A DNA stretch of 64,000 bases, taken from the NCBI RefSeq assembly GCF_900302445.1, contig NZ_ONZF01000004.1, forward strand, positions 248,001 through 312,000, given 5' to 3'. Each line of letters starts with the position of its first letter. Positions within the stretch are counted from its first letter, which is position 1. Under the pieces are notes generated by a model. That model did no database searches and was not told where the DNA came from. It was given only the letters and a program-made list of their open reading frames with translations. Origin of the DNA: Palleronia abyssalis. Lineage in GTDB: Bacteria; Pseudomonadota; Alphaproteobacteria; Rhodobacterales; Rhodobacteraceae. Of this stretch, positions 43,821-53,308 are shown in pieces. A program made the translations under genes and the position numbers.

Positions 43821-45005
43821 GTGACCAAGGCCGTCAGAACGCAAGTCTGTATCATCGGCGCGGGGCCCAGCGGGCTGTTGCTGTCGCAGCTTCTGGCGAA
43901 TGCCGGGATCGACACGGTCGTGCTAGATCGCAGGGATCAGGCCTATATCGAAAGCCGGATCCGGGCCGGCGTGCTGGAGCCGGGCACGGTCACGGCCCTG
44001 GAAGAGGCCGGCGTGGCCGACAGGTGTCATGCCGAGGGGCTGAAACACGACGGGTTCAACCTGGCGTTCGACGGGGACCGCCACCGGATCGACCTTGTCG
44101 GGCTGACAGGTCAATCCGTCACGGTCTACGGCCAGACCGAGGTGACCAAGGACCTGTTCGCCCGGCGCAACGCGAAAGGGCAGGCCTTCTATTTCAACGT
44201 CGACGATGCGCGCCCTGACGACCTCTTATCCGACCGCCCCACGGTCCGCTTCACCCATGATGGGGGCGAGTTCGAGATTTCCTGTGACTACATCGCCGGA
44301 TGCGACGGTTTTCACGGTGTCTCCCGGACCTGCATTCCGCAGACGATCCTGAAGACGTTCGAACGGACCTACCCCTTCGGCTGGCTGGGGATCATGGTCG
44401 AGAAACCGCCCGTCGCGGATGAACTGGTCTATGCCAATCACGAGCGTGGCTTCGCCCTGGCCTCGCAACGTTCCGAAAGCCGAAGCCGATACTACCTGCA
44501 ATGCGACCCCGGTGATCGCGTCGAGGATTGGAGCGATGGGCGCTTCTGGGACGAGCTTGCCCTGCGGTTGGGCCCGGGCATCGCGGCCAACCTGCAAACC
44601 GGACCATCGTTCGAAAAGAGTATCGCGCCGCTGAGGTCATTCGTCGCCGAACCGATGCGCCACGGAAATCTGTTCCTGGCGGGCGACGCCGCGCATATCG
44701 TCCCGCCCACGGGCGCCAAGGGCCTGAACCTTGCCGTGGCCGATATTCGACTGCTGTCGCGCGCCTTGATCGCATTTTACCGCGACGGAACCGATCGAGA
44801 GCTTGCCACCTATTCCGCCAGGGCTTTGGCACGAGTGTGGAAGGTCGAACGATTCTCGTGGCAACTCTCAATGCTTTTGCACCAGTTCCCCGACCACTCC
44901 CCATTCGAGCAACGGATGCAGCGGGCAGAGTTCGAATACATCGCCGGGTCCGAGACCGCGTCACGGTCCATTGCCGAGAATTACGTGGGTCTTCCGCTGG
45001 AGTGA
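43821..45005 (+). CDS. pobA: 4-hydroxybenzoate 3-monooxygenase
   Basis: The 394-residue flavoprotein equals the length of Pseudomonas PobA. It has the FAD motif CIIGAGPSGLLLSQLL, ESRIRAGVLEPGT, DYIAGCDGFHG and the second FAD motif LFLAGDAAHIVPPTGAKGLN. It hydroxylates 4-hydroxybenzoate to protocatechuate with NADPH and oxygen. The GTG at 43821 is the start: GGGAGGGA lies 5 nt upstream. It diverges from the GntR/FCD gene and converges on the mannitol dehydrogenase gene. No protocatechuate dioxygenase gene lies in the window. Confidence 0.93.
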   Translation: MTKAVRTQVCIIGAGPSGLLLSQLLANAGIDTVVLDRRDQAYIESRIRAGVLEPGTVTALEEAGVADRCHAEGLKHDGFNLAFDGDRHRIDLVGLTGQSVTVYGQTEVTKDLFARRNAKGQAFYFNVDDARPDDLLSDRPTVRFTHDGGEFEISCDYIAGCDGFHGVSRTCIPQTILKTFERTYPFGWLGIMVEKPPVADELVYANHERGFALASQRSESRSRYYLQCDPGDRVEDWSDGRFWDELALRLGPGIAANLQTGPSFEKSIAPLRSFVAEPMRHGNLFLAGDAAHIVPPTGAKGLNLAVADIRLLSRALIAFYRDGTDRELATYSARALARVWKVERFSWQLSMLLHQFPDHSPFEQRMQRAEFEYIAGSETASRSIAENYVGLPLE

Positions 45006-45033
45006 CCCTGCCCCGCTGAATCGGCGGGCCGGG

Positions 45034-46503
45034 CTACTGCGCCGTATACTGTTTCAACGCGGCTTCGGTGCCTTGCGACCAGATCATGTCCAGCCACCGG
45101 TCGAACGCGTCGGCGAACCGGGACGCATTGGCCAGATCGCCGTACCATCTGCGCTGCTCCAGCCATGCGCGCGGACGGGACTTGGCTTCGATTGCCGCGC
45201 GCTGAAGGTCATCCCAGTGCGGATCGTTCGGGGCAATCTCGCTCCCATCCTCCCGCGTTCCTTCGCACATCCGCGCCCAGAGCGCCTCGACCAGGGCCAA
45301 GCCTTCGACCGGCGCGTCGGCTTTCAGCGCGTCGCGCACCACCGGCAGGATGAAGCCGGTATGCCGGGACGATCCGTCGAAGGCCACGCGACGGGTCGTG
45401 TCGCGGATCTCGGGGTTAGCGAACCGCGTTCCGATCAGCTCGATATAGGCGGCCGGCGTCATGTCCGGCACCGGCTGGACATGGGGCGCGATTTCCTCGA
45501 TCTCGACTTTGCGGAACAGGGCGTGGATCAGAGGGTGTTCCATGCAGCCGGCGATGGTCTCGACCCCGAGGATCTCTCCGGGGTTGGCGATGACTTGGTG
45601 CCCGCCGTTCAGCAACCTGATCTTCATCGCCTCGTAGGCATGAACGTCGTCGGTGAAGGTGGCGCCGACCGCGTCATAGTCTGGGCGCCCCGCGCAGAAG
45701 CGATCCTCGATCACCCATTGACGGAAATTCTCGTGGGTGACGGGAACAGCGTCGGCAATCCCGAACTCGCGGACGAGGGAAAGCTCAGCCGGGCCGGTGG
45801 CGGGGACGATGCAATCGACCATGGAGTTGGGGAACGTGCAGGACTGGTCGATCCAGTCCGCCAGATCCGGGTCGGACAATTTGGCGAGGCCCACGACCGT
45901 CTGGCGCAGGATCTCTCCGTTGTTCTGAAGATTGTCGCAGGTCTGGCAGGTGAAGGGCCCCTGCCCTGCCTCCCGGCGGCGGCGCAACGCCTCGACCATT
46001 GCGCCGAACGCCGTTTTCGGCATGTCGGGGGTCGCGGCATCGTGTCGAATATCGGGATGATCCGCGTCGAACGAGCCGTCCGCGGTCTGGAAGTATCCAC
46101 CTTCGGTCACGGTCAGGGACACGATCCGGATCTCGGGCGCAGCCATGCGGGCGATCAAGTCCGCGTTCCCCGCGGTAACGGGCGCGAAGTCGATCATGGG
46201 GCCGATGACTTCGGCAGATTTGCCGGACGGATCCAGTTCGATCAGCGTCGTCAGACCGTCCTGATCCAGCATCTTCTGCCGCGCGGTGGCATCTGCGGGG
46301 CGTACGCCTGCCCCGACGATGGCCCAGTCAAGGGCCCGCCCCCGGTTCATCAGACGGTGCAGATACCATTGCTGGTGCGCCCGGTGAAAATTGCCCAGGC
46401 CGATATGTACGATCCCGGGGGTCAGTGTCGCGCGGTCGTAGGACGGGGTTCGCGCACCATCCGGGAGGTCCTTCAAGGTGGCATTCGACAAGGGGATGGT
46501 CAT
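45034..46503 (-). CDS. mtlK: Mannitol dehydrogenase-family oxidoreductase
   Basis: The 489-residue protein is a long-chain polyol dehydrogenase. The NAD motif IVHIGLGNFHRAHQQWYL lies near residue 31, and the C-terminal catalytic block includes KIRLLNGGHQ with its conserved Lys, Asn and His. The family oxidises mannitol to fructose; fructuronate reductases share it. It is the last gene of the smo-type operon, 66 nt after the ATPase gene, which supports mannitol or another hexitol. Confidence 0.9.
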   Translation of the reverse strand: MTIPLSNATLKDLPDGARTPSYDRATLTPGIVHIGLGNFHRAHQQWYLHRLMNRGRALDWAIVGAGVRPADATARQKMLDQDGLTTLIELDPSGKSAEVIGPMIDFAPVTAGNADLIARMAAPEIRIVSLTVTEGGYFQTADGSFDADHPDIRHDAATPDMPKTAFGAMVEALRRRREAGQGPFTCQTCDNLQNNGEILRQTVVGLAKLSDPDLADWIDQSCTFPNSMVDCIVPATGPAELSLVREFGIADAVPVTHENFRQWVIEDRFCAGRPDYDAVGATFTDDVHAYEAMKIRLLNGGHQVIANPGEILGVETIAGCMEHPLIHALFRKVEIEEIAPHVQPVPDMTPAAYIELIGTRFANPEIRDTTRRVAFDGSSRHTGFILPVVRDALKADAPVEGLALVEALWARMCEGTREDGSEIAPNDPHWDDLQRAAIEAKSRPRAWLEQRRWYGDLANASRFADAFDRWLDMIWSQGTEAALKQYTAQ

Positions 46504-46569
46504 TCGGAAACCTCAAATAGTGGCCCGGGGAAAACGCTATCGCAGAGGGGGGGGGAGGATCGCCGCGGG

Positions 46570-47568
46570 TTACGCGATCCGCAAACCGTCGGATCCGAAG
46601 CGGTGCAGCTTGTCCATCTGAGGCGCGAGGCGGATCGTGTCGCCGGCCCGATGCTCGACCTCACCGGGGGCGCGGACGGTAATGGTCTCGGCCAGTCCGG
46701 TGTCGTGGACGTGGAAGAACGTATCGGACCCAAGGTGTTCGGACACGCCGACCGTCCCCTGCCATGGCCCATCGCCGACCGAGATATGCTCGGGCCGGAT
46801 GCCGATGGTTTGGGCCTCGTGATTGCCCGCCTCGTCCCCGTCGATCAGATTCATGGTGGGCGAGCCGATGAAACCGGCGACGAAAAGGTTGCGGGGCGTG
46901 CGGTAAAGCTCAAGCGGGCTGCCGACCTGTTCGATATGGCCCTTGCGCAGAACCACGATCTTGTCGGCCATGGTCATCGCTTCGACCTGGTCGTGGGTGA
47001 CGTAGATCATCGTCGTCGCGAGCCGTTCGTGCAGTTCGGATATCTCCAGCCGCATGCCCACGCGCAGGGCCGCGTCGAGGTTCGACAGAGGCTCGTCGAA
47101 AAGGAAGGCGGCGGGTTCGCGGACGATGGCACGCCCGATCGCAACACGCTGGCGCTGGCCACCCGAAAGCTGGCCCGGCCGGCGGTCGAGGTAGTCGGTC
47201 AGGTTCAGTACCTCGGCGGCGTGGTCGACTCGGCGCTTCTTCTCCTCCTCGCTCATCCCTGCCATCTTCAGCGGGAAGGTAATGTTCTTTCGCACGGTCA
47301 TGTGCGGATAGAGCGCGTAGCTCTGGAACACCATGGCAAGGCCGCGCTTGGCGGGCGGCAGGTCGGTGGCGGGCTTGCCGTCAATGCGGATCTCTCCGCC
47401 CGACACGTCTTCAAGACCCGCGATCAGGCGCAAAAGGGTGGACTTGCCGCAGCCCGAGGGGCCGACGAAAACGACGAACTCACCGTCTTCGATGGTCAGA
47501 TCCAGGGGCGGGATAACTTCCACGTCGCCGAACTTTTTCTGCACCTGGTCAAGCGTGATGCGTCCCAT
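46570..47568 (-). CDS. smoK: Polyol ABC transporter ATP-binding protein (SmoK-like)
   Basis: The 332-residue CUT1 ATPase has Walker [10 protein letters not shown], signature [15 protein letters not shown], Walker [12 protein letters not shown] and a shortened C-terminal regulatory domain with [13 protein letters not shown]. The start is the ATG at 47568. It is similar to the other sugar ATPase at 27573 but belongs to the mannitol/sorbitol operon. Confidence 0.9.
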   Translation of the reverse strand: MGRITLDQVQKKFGDVEVIPPLDLTIEDGEFVVFVGPSGCGKSTLLRLIAGLEDVSGGEIRIDGKPATDLPPAKRGLAMVFQSYALYPHMTVRKNITFPLKMAGMSEEEKKRRVDHAAEVLNLTDYLDRRPGQLSGGQRQRVAIGRAIVREPAAFLFDEPLSNLDAALRVGMRLEISELHERLATTMIYVTHDQVEAMTMADKIVVLRKGHIEQVGSPLELYRTPRNLFVAGFIGSPTMNLIDGDEAGNHEAQTIGIRPEHISVGDGPWQGTVGVSEHLGSDTFFHVHDTGLAETITVRAPGEVEHRAGDTIRLAPQMDKLHRFGSDGLRIA

Positions 47569-47579
47569 GGGAAGTCTCC

Positions 47580-48410
47580 TTATTTCACGGCGCCGAAGGT
47601 CAGGCCGCGGACGAGCTGTTTCTGGGAGAACCAGCCCATGATGAGGATCGGGGCGATGGCCATGGTCGAGGCCGCCGAGAGTTTCGCGTAAAACAGCCCT
47701 TCGGGCGAGGAATAGCTGGCGATGAAGGCCGTCAGGGGCGCCGCGTTGGCGGCCGTGAGGTTCAGCGTCCAGAACGCCTCGTTCCAGGCGAGGATGATGT
47801 TGAGCAGCAGCGTCGAGGCGATGCCCGGCACGGCCATGGGCAGTAGGACATAGATGACCTCGGACCGTAGCGTGGCGCCGTCCATGCGGGCAGCTTCCAG
47901 GATGTCGTTCGGGATCTCGCGGAAATAGGTGTAGAGCATCCAGACGATAATCGGCAGGTTGATCAGCGTCAGCACGATGATCAGGCCGATCCGCGTGTCC
48001 AGCAGCCCCCAGTCGCGGAAGATCAGGTAAAGCGGCACCAGCACGCCGACGGGGGGCAGCATCTTGGTCGACAGCATCCACATCAGGACGTTCTTGGTCT
48101 GTCGCCCCGGCACGAAGGCCATGGCCCAGGCGGCGGGGATCGCGATGATCAGGCCGATCACGGTAGAGCCGACCGAGATCACGACCGAATTCATGAAGTG
48201 CCGGAAGTAGTTGGACCGCTCCTGCACCGTTGCGTAGTTATCAAGCGTCCAGTCGAAGAACAGGAAGACGGGCGGGTCGGCGATGGCCGTCCCTTCGGTC
48301 TTGAAGCTGGTCAAGATGGTCCACAGGATCGGGAAGAAGATCAGGATCGCGATGGTCCAGGCGATGGCGGTGTTGATCGCCTTGGTCTTGGTGGTGACGG
48401 CACGGGCCAT
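47580..48410 (-). CDS. smoG: Polyol ABC transporter permease (SmoG-like)
   Basis: The 276-residue MalG-type permease has about six membrane segments and the loop [20 protein letters not shown]. The C-terminus [11 protein letters not shown] is family-typical. AAGGAG precedes the ATG. It is placed between the second permease and the ATPase gene. Confidence 0.9.
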   Translation of the reverse strand: MARAVTTKTKAINTAIAWTIAILIFFPILWTILTSFKTEGTAIADPPVFLFFDWTLDNYATVQERSNYFRHFMNSVVISVGSTVIGLIIAIPAAWAMAFVPGRQTKNVLMWMLSTKMLPPVGVLVPLYLIFRDWGLLDTRIGLIIVLTLINLPIIVWMLYTYFREIPNDILEAARMDGATLRSEVIYVLLPMAVPGIASTLLLNIILAWNEAFWTLNLTAANAAPLTAFIASYSSPEGLFYAKLSAASTMAIAPILIMGWFSQKQLVRGLTFGAVK

Positions 48411-48422
48411 GGGTCGGTCTCC

Positions 48423-49295
48423 TTACGCGTCGAGGTTCTTGCCGATCATCCGCATCAGGAAGATCGCAACGATGTTGGCGAGGATGATGGCGATGACGCC
48501 GCCCGCGCTGCCGGTGCCCACGTCGAAGCGCAGCAGGCTTTCGGCATAGACGAGATAGGTCAGGTTGGTGGACGCGGTGCCGGGGCCGCCATTGGTGGTC
48601 ACGAGGATCTCGGCGAAGATCGACAGAAGAAAGATCGTCTGGATCAGGATAACCACGGTGATCGCGCGCGACAGATGCGGCAGCTTGATGTGGTAAAAGC
48701 GGCTCCAGGCAGAGGCGCCGTCCATCTCGGCCGCTTCAAGCTGCTCGCTATCGAGGGACTGCATTGCCGTCAGCAGGATCAACGTCGCGAAGGGCAGCCA
48801 TTGCCACGAGACGATCCCGATGATCGAGGCCAGCGGCGCCTGGGTCAGGAAGTCGAAAGGCTGCATCCCCAGGACGTCCGCGATGTAGGCGAAAAGCCCG
48901 TTCACCGGATTCATGAACATGTTCTTCCACACCAGCGCCGAGACGGTGGGCATCACGAAGAAGGGCGAGATCACCATGATCCGCACGATCCCCGTGCCCC
49001 ACATCGGCTGATCCAGCAGCACCGCAAGGCCAATGCCGCCCACGACGGTGATCAGAAGGATGCCGCCCACCAGCAGAAGCGTGTTGACGATGGCCGCCTG
49101 GAAGGCGGGGTCGGTGACGAAATAGGCGTAGTTCTCGAACCCGACGAAGGGATTGTTCCCCGGCATCAATAGGTTGTAGCGCAGAAATGAGAAGTAGAGG
49201 GTCATGCCCAGCGGGATCAACATCCACGCGAGCAACAGGACTACCGACGGTGCGATCATGATCCGCGCAGCTGCGCGGGAATGCTGGGTCGCCAT
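48423..49295 (-). CDS. smoF: Polyol ABC transporter permease (SmoF-like)
   Basis: The 290-residue MalF-type permease has about six membrane segments and the loop LEAAEMDGASAWSRFYHIKL. The ATG at 49295 follows a purine-rich GGGGAGGGGGG. It partners the SmoG-like permease 12 nt downstream. Confidence 0.9.
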   Translation of the reverse strand: MATQHSRAAARIMIAPSVVLLLAWMLIPLGMTLYFSFLRYNLLMPGNNPFVGFENYAYFVTDPAFQAAIVNTLLLVGGILLITVVGGIGLAVLLDQPMWGTGIVRIMVISPFFVMPTVSALVWKNMFMNPVNGLFAYIADVLGMQPFDFLTQAPLASIIGIVSWQWLPFATLILLTAMQSLDSEQLEAAEMDGASAWSRFYHIKLPHLSRAITVVILIQTIFLLSIFAEILVTTNGGPGTASTNLTYLVYAESLLRFDVGTGSAGGVIAIILANIVAIFLMRMIGKNLDA

Positions 49296-49405
49296 AAGCC
49301 CCCCTCCCCTATGTCCGCCTGAATAAGCTGCGCAAAGCCACGCGCCCGACCCCAATGGCCGGTGGTCAGGGCCGCGCCATAAGACGCGGCCCCGGTCCGA
49401 TGCGA

Positions 49406-50743
49406 TCAGTTCTCGCCGTATCCGGCGCGGTCGATCTCGCGCTGGGTGATCTGCTGGGCAGATTGAAGCGCCTGTTCGGCGTCCATCTGCCCAGCCAGCG
49501 CGGCCGAGAACGATTGGCCCACGGCGGTGCCGATGCCCTGGAACTCAGGGATGGCGACGTATTGCGCGCCGGTATAGGGGATTTCACCCTCGGCCGGGGC
49601 GCTGGTGTCCACCGCGTTCATCGAGTCCAGCGTCATCTGCGCGAACGGCGCCGCGTCCAGATACTCCTGGTTTTCGTACAGCGACGTGCGGGTGCCCGGA
49701 GGCGCGGCGCGCCAGCCTTCTTCCTCGGCCACGAGCTGGGTGTATTCCTGGCTGGTTGCCCAGGCCACGAATTCCTGCGCGGCTTCGCTGGCGTCGGTGC
49801 CGGCGGGCACGGCAAGCGTCCAAATCCACAGCCAGTTGCCGCGGTTGTCCACGCCTTCCTTGTTGGGGAACTGCGCGAAGCCCACGCTGTCGGCGACTTG
49901 GCTATCCTCGGGGTCGGTCACGAAGGATGCGGCGACGGTGGCGTCGATCCACATGCCGCACTTGCCCTGCTGGAACAGCGACAAGTTCTCGTTGAACCCG
50001 TTGGCGGCGGCACCCGGGGGGCCGTAGTTGGTCATCAGGTCGAGGTAGTCGGTCAGCACCTCGTTCCATTCCGGGCTGTCGAACTGGGCCTGCCAGTCCA
50101 TGTCGAACCAGCGGGCGCCATAGCTGTTGGCCATGGCGCCGATCAGGGCCATGTTCTCGCCCCAGCCGGGCTTGCCGCGCAGACAGATGCCGTAGACGCC
50201 GTTCTCTTCGTCAGTCATCGCTTCGGCGGCGGTGCGGATCTCGGCCCAGGTGGGCTGATCGGGTATGGTGACGCCCGCTTCCTCGGCCAGATCGGTGCGG
50301 TACATGACCATGGCGGATTCGCCGTAGAACGGCGCGGCGTAGAGCTGTCCATCCTGGCTCAGCGCACCGCGGACGGCCGGAAGAAGGTCGTCCGCGTTGT
50401 AGCTTTCGGGCAGGTTATCGAGCGGCGTCAGCCACCCCTGCTCGGCCCAGATCGGGACCTCGTAGACGCCGATGGTCATCACGTCGAACTGACCGCCGCT
50501 GGTCGCAATGTCCTGGGTGACGCGCTGACGCAGCACGTTCTCTTCCAGGGTGACCCATTCAAGTTCGATGTCGGGATGCTGTTCGGTGAAATTGTCGGTC
50601 AGGCCCTGCATCCGGATCATGTCGCCGTTGTTCACGGTTGCGATGGTCAGGGTCGTGGTGTCCTGGGCGATGGCGGCAGTCGCGAGGCCAGCGGCAAGGC
50701 CGAAGCCCACGGCCGACCCCATCAGGGTGCGCTTAGTCGTCAT
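49406..50743 (-). CDS. smoE: Polyol ABC transporter substrate-binding protein (SmoE-like)
   Basis: The 445-residue precursor has a signal peptide ending AAIAQ and mature sequence TTTLTIATVNNGDMIRMQGL, the start seen in sorbitol/mannitol receptors. GVYEVPIWAEQGWLTPLD also matches that group. GGGAGGA precedes the ATG. It is the first gene of the operon, so its promoter, with a LacI-type palindrome, controls all five genes. Confidence 0.9.
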   Translation of the reverse strand: MTTKRTLMGSAVGFGLAAGLATAAIAQDTTTLTIATVNNGDMIRMQGLTDNFTEQHPDIELEWVTLEENVLRQRVTQDIATSGGQFDVMTIGVYEVPIWAEQGWLTPLDNLPESYNADDLLPAVRGALSQDGQLYAAPFYGESAMVMYRTDLAEEAGVTIPDQPTWAEIRTAAEAMTDEENGVYGICLRGKPGWGENMALIGAMANSYGARWFDMDWQAQFDSPEWNEVLTDYLDLMTNYGPPGAAANGFNENLSLFQQGKCGMWIDATVAASFVTDPEDSQVADSVGFAQFPNKEGVDNRGNWLWIWTLAVPAGTDASEAAQEFVAWATSQEYTQLVAEEEGWRAAPPGTRTSLYENQEYLDAAPFAQMTLDSMNAVDTSAPAEGEIPYTGAQYVAIPEFQGIGTAVGQSFSAALAGQMDAEQALQSAQQITQREIDRAGYGEN

Positions 50744-50764
50744 GGTATCCTCCCATAGGTGCGA

Positions 50765-50778
50765 TTTACGCACGTAAA
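50765..50778. promoter_or_regulatory. LacI-type operator upstream of the polyol operon
   Basis: TTTACG at 50765-50770 and CGTAAA at 50773-50778 form a perfect 14-bp palindrome with a CA centre, 21 bp before the receptor start codon. Central CG-rich palindromes are typical of LacI-family operators, and a LacI-family gene lies immediately upstream. Confidence 0.6.
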
Positions 50779-50854
50779 AGTAATGCGGAAATCTGCATTG
50801 GTCGTCAATAATAATCTCCGAAATTCGTTTCTGCAAAGCGGCATAAGTAGCCGA

Positions 50855-51928
50855 TCAGGCCGATTCCCGCACTTTTAGTACGCCGTCAAACAGAGTAACG
50901 AGTTGATCGTCCGGCTTATTTTCCGCGCGTATCTTTTTGACCAACCGCGCGACCGCAGCACGACCGATGGCTTCGACGTCCTGTGCGACGGTGGTCAGAG
51001 CGGGAATCGTATGGGGGCATAGGGGGTAATCGTCATGCCCGGCAATGCGGAGACCGCCCCGGCGGGCCCTGCCCGGGTCGAGCCCGTGGGTCGCCGCGGC
51101 CTGAAGCGCCCCGATCGCCACGCGATCGTTCACGCACAGGATCGAGCGGTCGGCAAATTGACCGCGCGAAAAGAAATGGTCGAGGATGGCGAACCCATGA
51201 GGTTCGAAATGCCAATCGGGCCGGACCGCCTCCGTCCCGACGATCAAGGGGTCATGGCCAAGCTCTTCCATCTTCGCGACATAGGCGACCTCACGCTCGA
51301 CCGCGTTGAAGTTGACCCGCGGCATCGCAAGGAACACCGGCGGATCACCGACCCGGCACAGGTACTCGACAATATTGCCCGTACTTTGCGTATGATCCGT
51401 GCCGACGAAATCGACGCCCGGCATGGTCGAGGGACGACTGTCGAACAGAACGAAGGGCAGCCGGGCATTCAGCCTCTCGTGAATCTCGAAATCGCTCTGG
51501 TTGCCCAGGGGCGCGACCAGCGCGCCATCGACGCTCATGGACATGAACGTCTCGGCGGCGCGCGCCTCGATCGCCGGATCGGAATGGGAACACTGGGTGA
51601 TGACGGTGAAGCCCGCTTCCATCGCCGCGATCTCGATGCTCTCCAGCAGGCGCGTGAAGAACAGGTCATTGAGATAGGGGATGATCACGCCAATCATCCC
51701 GGTAGATTTCCGGTTCATGCGCGTTGCGAAGAAATTCGGCACATACTCGACCCGGTCCAGCCCCTCGCGGATCCGCGCCACCGTCGAACTGCGCACGCTG
51801 CTTGGGTCCTGGAAATACCGGGACAACGTCGGCCGCGAGACGCCGATGGCTGACGACAGCTCTTCCATCGTCGCGATCTTCGGCTTCGGACCTCTCGGTT
51901 TACCGGCGCCATTTTCCGTATCGTCCAT
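50855..51928 (-). CDS. LacI-family regulator of the polyol operon
   Basis: The 357-residue protein has an N-terminal LacI helix-turn-helix (MEELSSAIGVSRPTLSRYF, about residues 21-40) and a periplasmic-binding-protein-like effector domain (VIIPYLNDLFFTRLLESIE onward). GGAGGG precedes the ATG. It lies 111 nt upstream of the receptor gene on the same strand. It probably represses the smo operon and releases it on binding a polyol. Confidence 0.88.
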   Translation of the reverse strand: MDDTENGAGKPRGPKPKIATMEELSSAIGVSRPTLSRYFQDPSSVRSSTVARIREGLDRVEYVPNFFATRMNRKSTGMIGVIIPYLNDLFFTRLLESIEIAAMEAGFTVITQCSHSDPAIEARAAETFMSMSVDGALVAPLGNQSDFEIHERLNARLPFVLFDSRPSTMPGVDFVGTDHTQSTGNIVEYLCRVGDPPVFLAMPRVNFNAVEREVAYVAKMEELGHDPLIVGTEAVRPDWHFEPHGFAILDHFFSRGQFADRSILCVNDRVAIGALQAAATHGLDPGRARRGGLRIAGHDDYPLCPHTIPALTTVAQDVEAIGRAAVARLVKKIRAENKPDDQLVTLFDGVLKVRESA

Positions 51929-52194
51929 CAGGCCCTCCGTGAACTTTCGGTCAAATATATGACGCAGAACTTTTACATGGGGAAGATTTTGCTGGCGGCA
52001 TTTCGAAAGAGCTGCCCCGCGGGAAGCCGGGCCACTCCCCCGGCCGGAATGGCCGCCGGCCTAAGCTCTTCTGGGATCTCCTTGTGCCCGCCAGCCCTGC
52101 GACAAGGCGTATTCCCGTTTACGGTTGCGCCATGGCGATGGTCACGACATGTTTTGAGCCACGAATAAAAACATTCTTCCGGGAGGAGATGAAA

Positions 52195-53193
52195 ATGACG
52201 ACACCGATCAGACTGACCGTTTTTGCCGCTGCGGCGAGCGCATTGGCCCTTGGGTCCGCCCAAGCGCAGGGCGAGGCCGACCGCAGCGAATGGCCCGAAA
52301 GCTTCACCGTCGGCACCGCCAGCCAGGGTGGCACGTATTTCGCATATGGCTCAGGGTGGGCGAACCTCGTCGCCGAGGAGCTTGGCCTCTCGGGCGGTGC
52401 CGAAGTAACCGGCGGCCCGATGCAAAACATGGCGCTGGTCCACACGGGCGACGCGGCATTCGGCATGACGACCATGGGCCCGGCCGCCGAATCGATCGCC
52501 GGTGAGAACCCGATCGCCCCCGGCCTCGAGATGACGAACGCCTGCGCGATATTCCCGATGTACCAGACGCCCTTCTCCGTGACGGCGTTGTCCTCCTCGG
52601 GGATCGAGAGCGTTTCGGACATTCCCGACGGCGCCCGGATCGGCTTCGGCCCGGCGGGATCGACGTCGGACACCTACTTCCCGCGCATGATGGACACGCT
52701 TGGCGTCGAATACGAGCGTCGCAACGGCGGTTGGTCCGACCTGGGCGGACAGCTTCAGGACGGGTTGCTGGACGTCATCGCGTTCGCGGCCGGCGTACCG
52801 GTCCCTGCGGTTAGCCAGCTTGAGGTTCAGACCGACGTTAACATCATCGAATTCACGGAAGAGGAACAGCAGCAGCTGATCGACGCCTTCCCCGTGTCCC
52901 AGTTCGAGATTGCCGCCGACACCTATTCCACGCTGGAAGAGGCGGCGCGGTCGGTTTCAATGTGGAACTTCGCGATCGCCGATTGCAGTCTGCCCGACAG
53001 CTTCGTCAACGCCGTGGTGGACGTCGTCATGTCCGACAACGACCGGATGGTGAATATCCACCGCGCCGCCGAGTCCACGCTCCCCGAAAACTGGGATCGC
53101 AACCAGGTCATGATGTGGCACCCCGGTGCGGCCGCCTGGTTCGAGGAAAATGCCGGCGCTGACATTCCCGACGACATGATCCACGGGGGCTGA
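52195..53193 (+). CDS. TAXI-family TRAP transporter substrate-binding protein
   Basis: The 332-residue precursor has a signal peptide ending near GSAQAQ. The mature protein contains TVGTASQGGTYFAYGSGWA, the T-A-x-x-G-T-Y block of TAXI receptors, and FGPAGSTSDTYFPRM. GGGAGG lies 8 nt before the ATG at 52195; an ATG at 52189 is also possible. TAXI proteins bind small carboxylates or amino acids such as glutamate; the ligand here is unknown. The fused permease gene follows. Confidence 0.88.
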   Translation: MTTPIRLTVFAAAASALALGSAQAQGEADRSEWPESFTVGTASQGGTYFAYGSGWANLVAEELGLSGGAEVTGGPMQNMALVHTGDAAFGMTTMGPAAESIAGENPIAPGLEMTNACAIFPMYQTPFSVTALSSSGIESVSDIPDGARIGFGPAGSTSDTYFPRMMDTLGVEYERRNGGWSDLGGQLQDGLLDVIAFAAGVPVPAVSQLEVQTDVNIIEFTEEEQQQLIDAFPVSQFEIAADTYSTLEEAARSVSMWNFAIADCSLPDSFVNAVVDVVMSDNDRMVNIHRAAESTLPENWDRNQVMMWHPGAAAWFEENAGADIPDDMIHGG

Positions 53194-53217
53194 GCCCCGG
53201 ATCACGCGGATCGGTTC

Positions 53218-53247
53218 GGGCCGCGTCCCCTTGGGGCGCGGCCCTTT
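53218..53247 (+). terminator. Strong hairpin between TAXI receptor and TRAP permease genes
   Basis: GGGCCGCG at 53218-53225 pairs with CGCGGCCC at 53237-53244, with an inner CCCC/GGGG stem, one bulged T and a TT loop. TTT follows. Located 25 nt after the receptor stop, it could cause partial termination so that receptor mRNA exceeds permease mRNA. Confidence 0.55.
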
Positions 53248-53308
53248 CGAGTAAGCTGAAGCTGCGCGCAGGCGTGGCTTGACCGAGGATGGTCAGGGGG
53301 AAACCGGC

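Noticed and set aside
45008-45032. Terminator between pobA and the dehydrogenase gene
   Set aside because: Only a 5-bp CCCGC/GCGGG stem is present with no T-run, too weak to annotate.
44803-47691. A 962-codon open frame on the plus strand
   Set aside because: It runs antisense to the mannitol dehydrogenase and SmoK genes, has no family motifs and is a by-product of high GC content.
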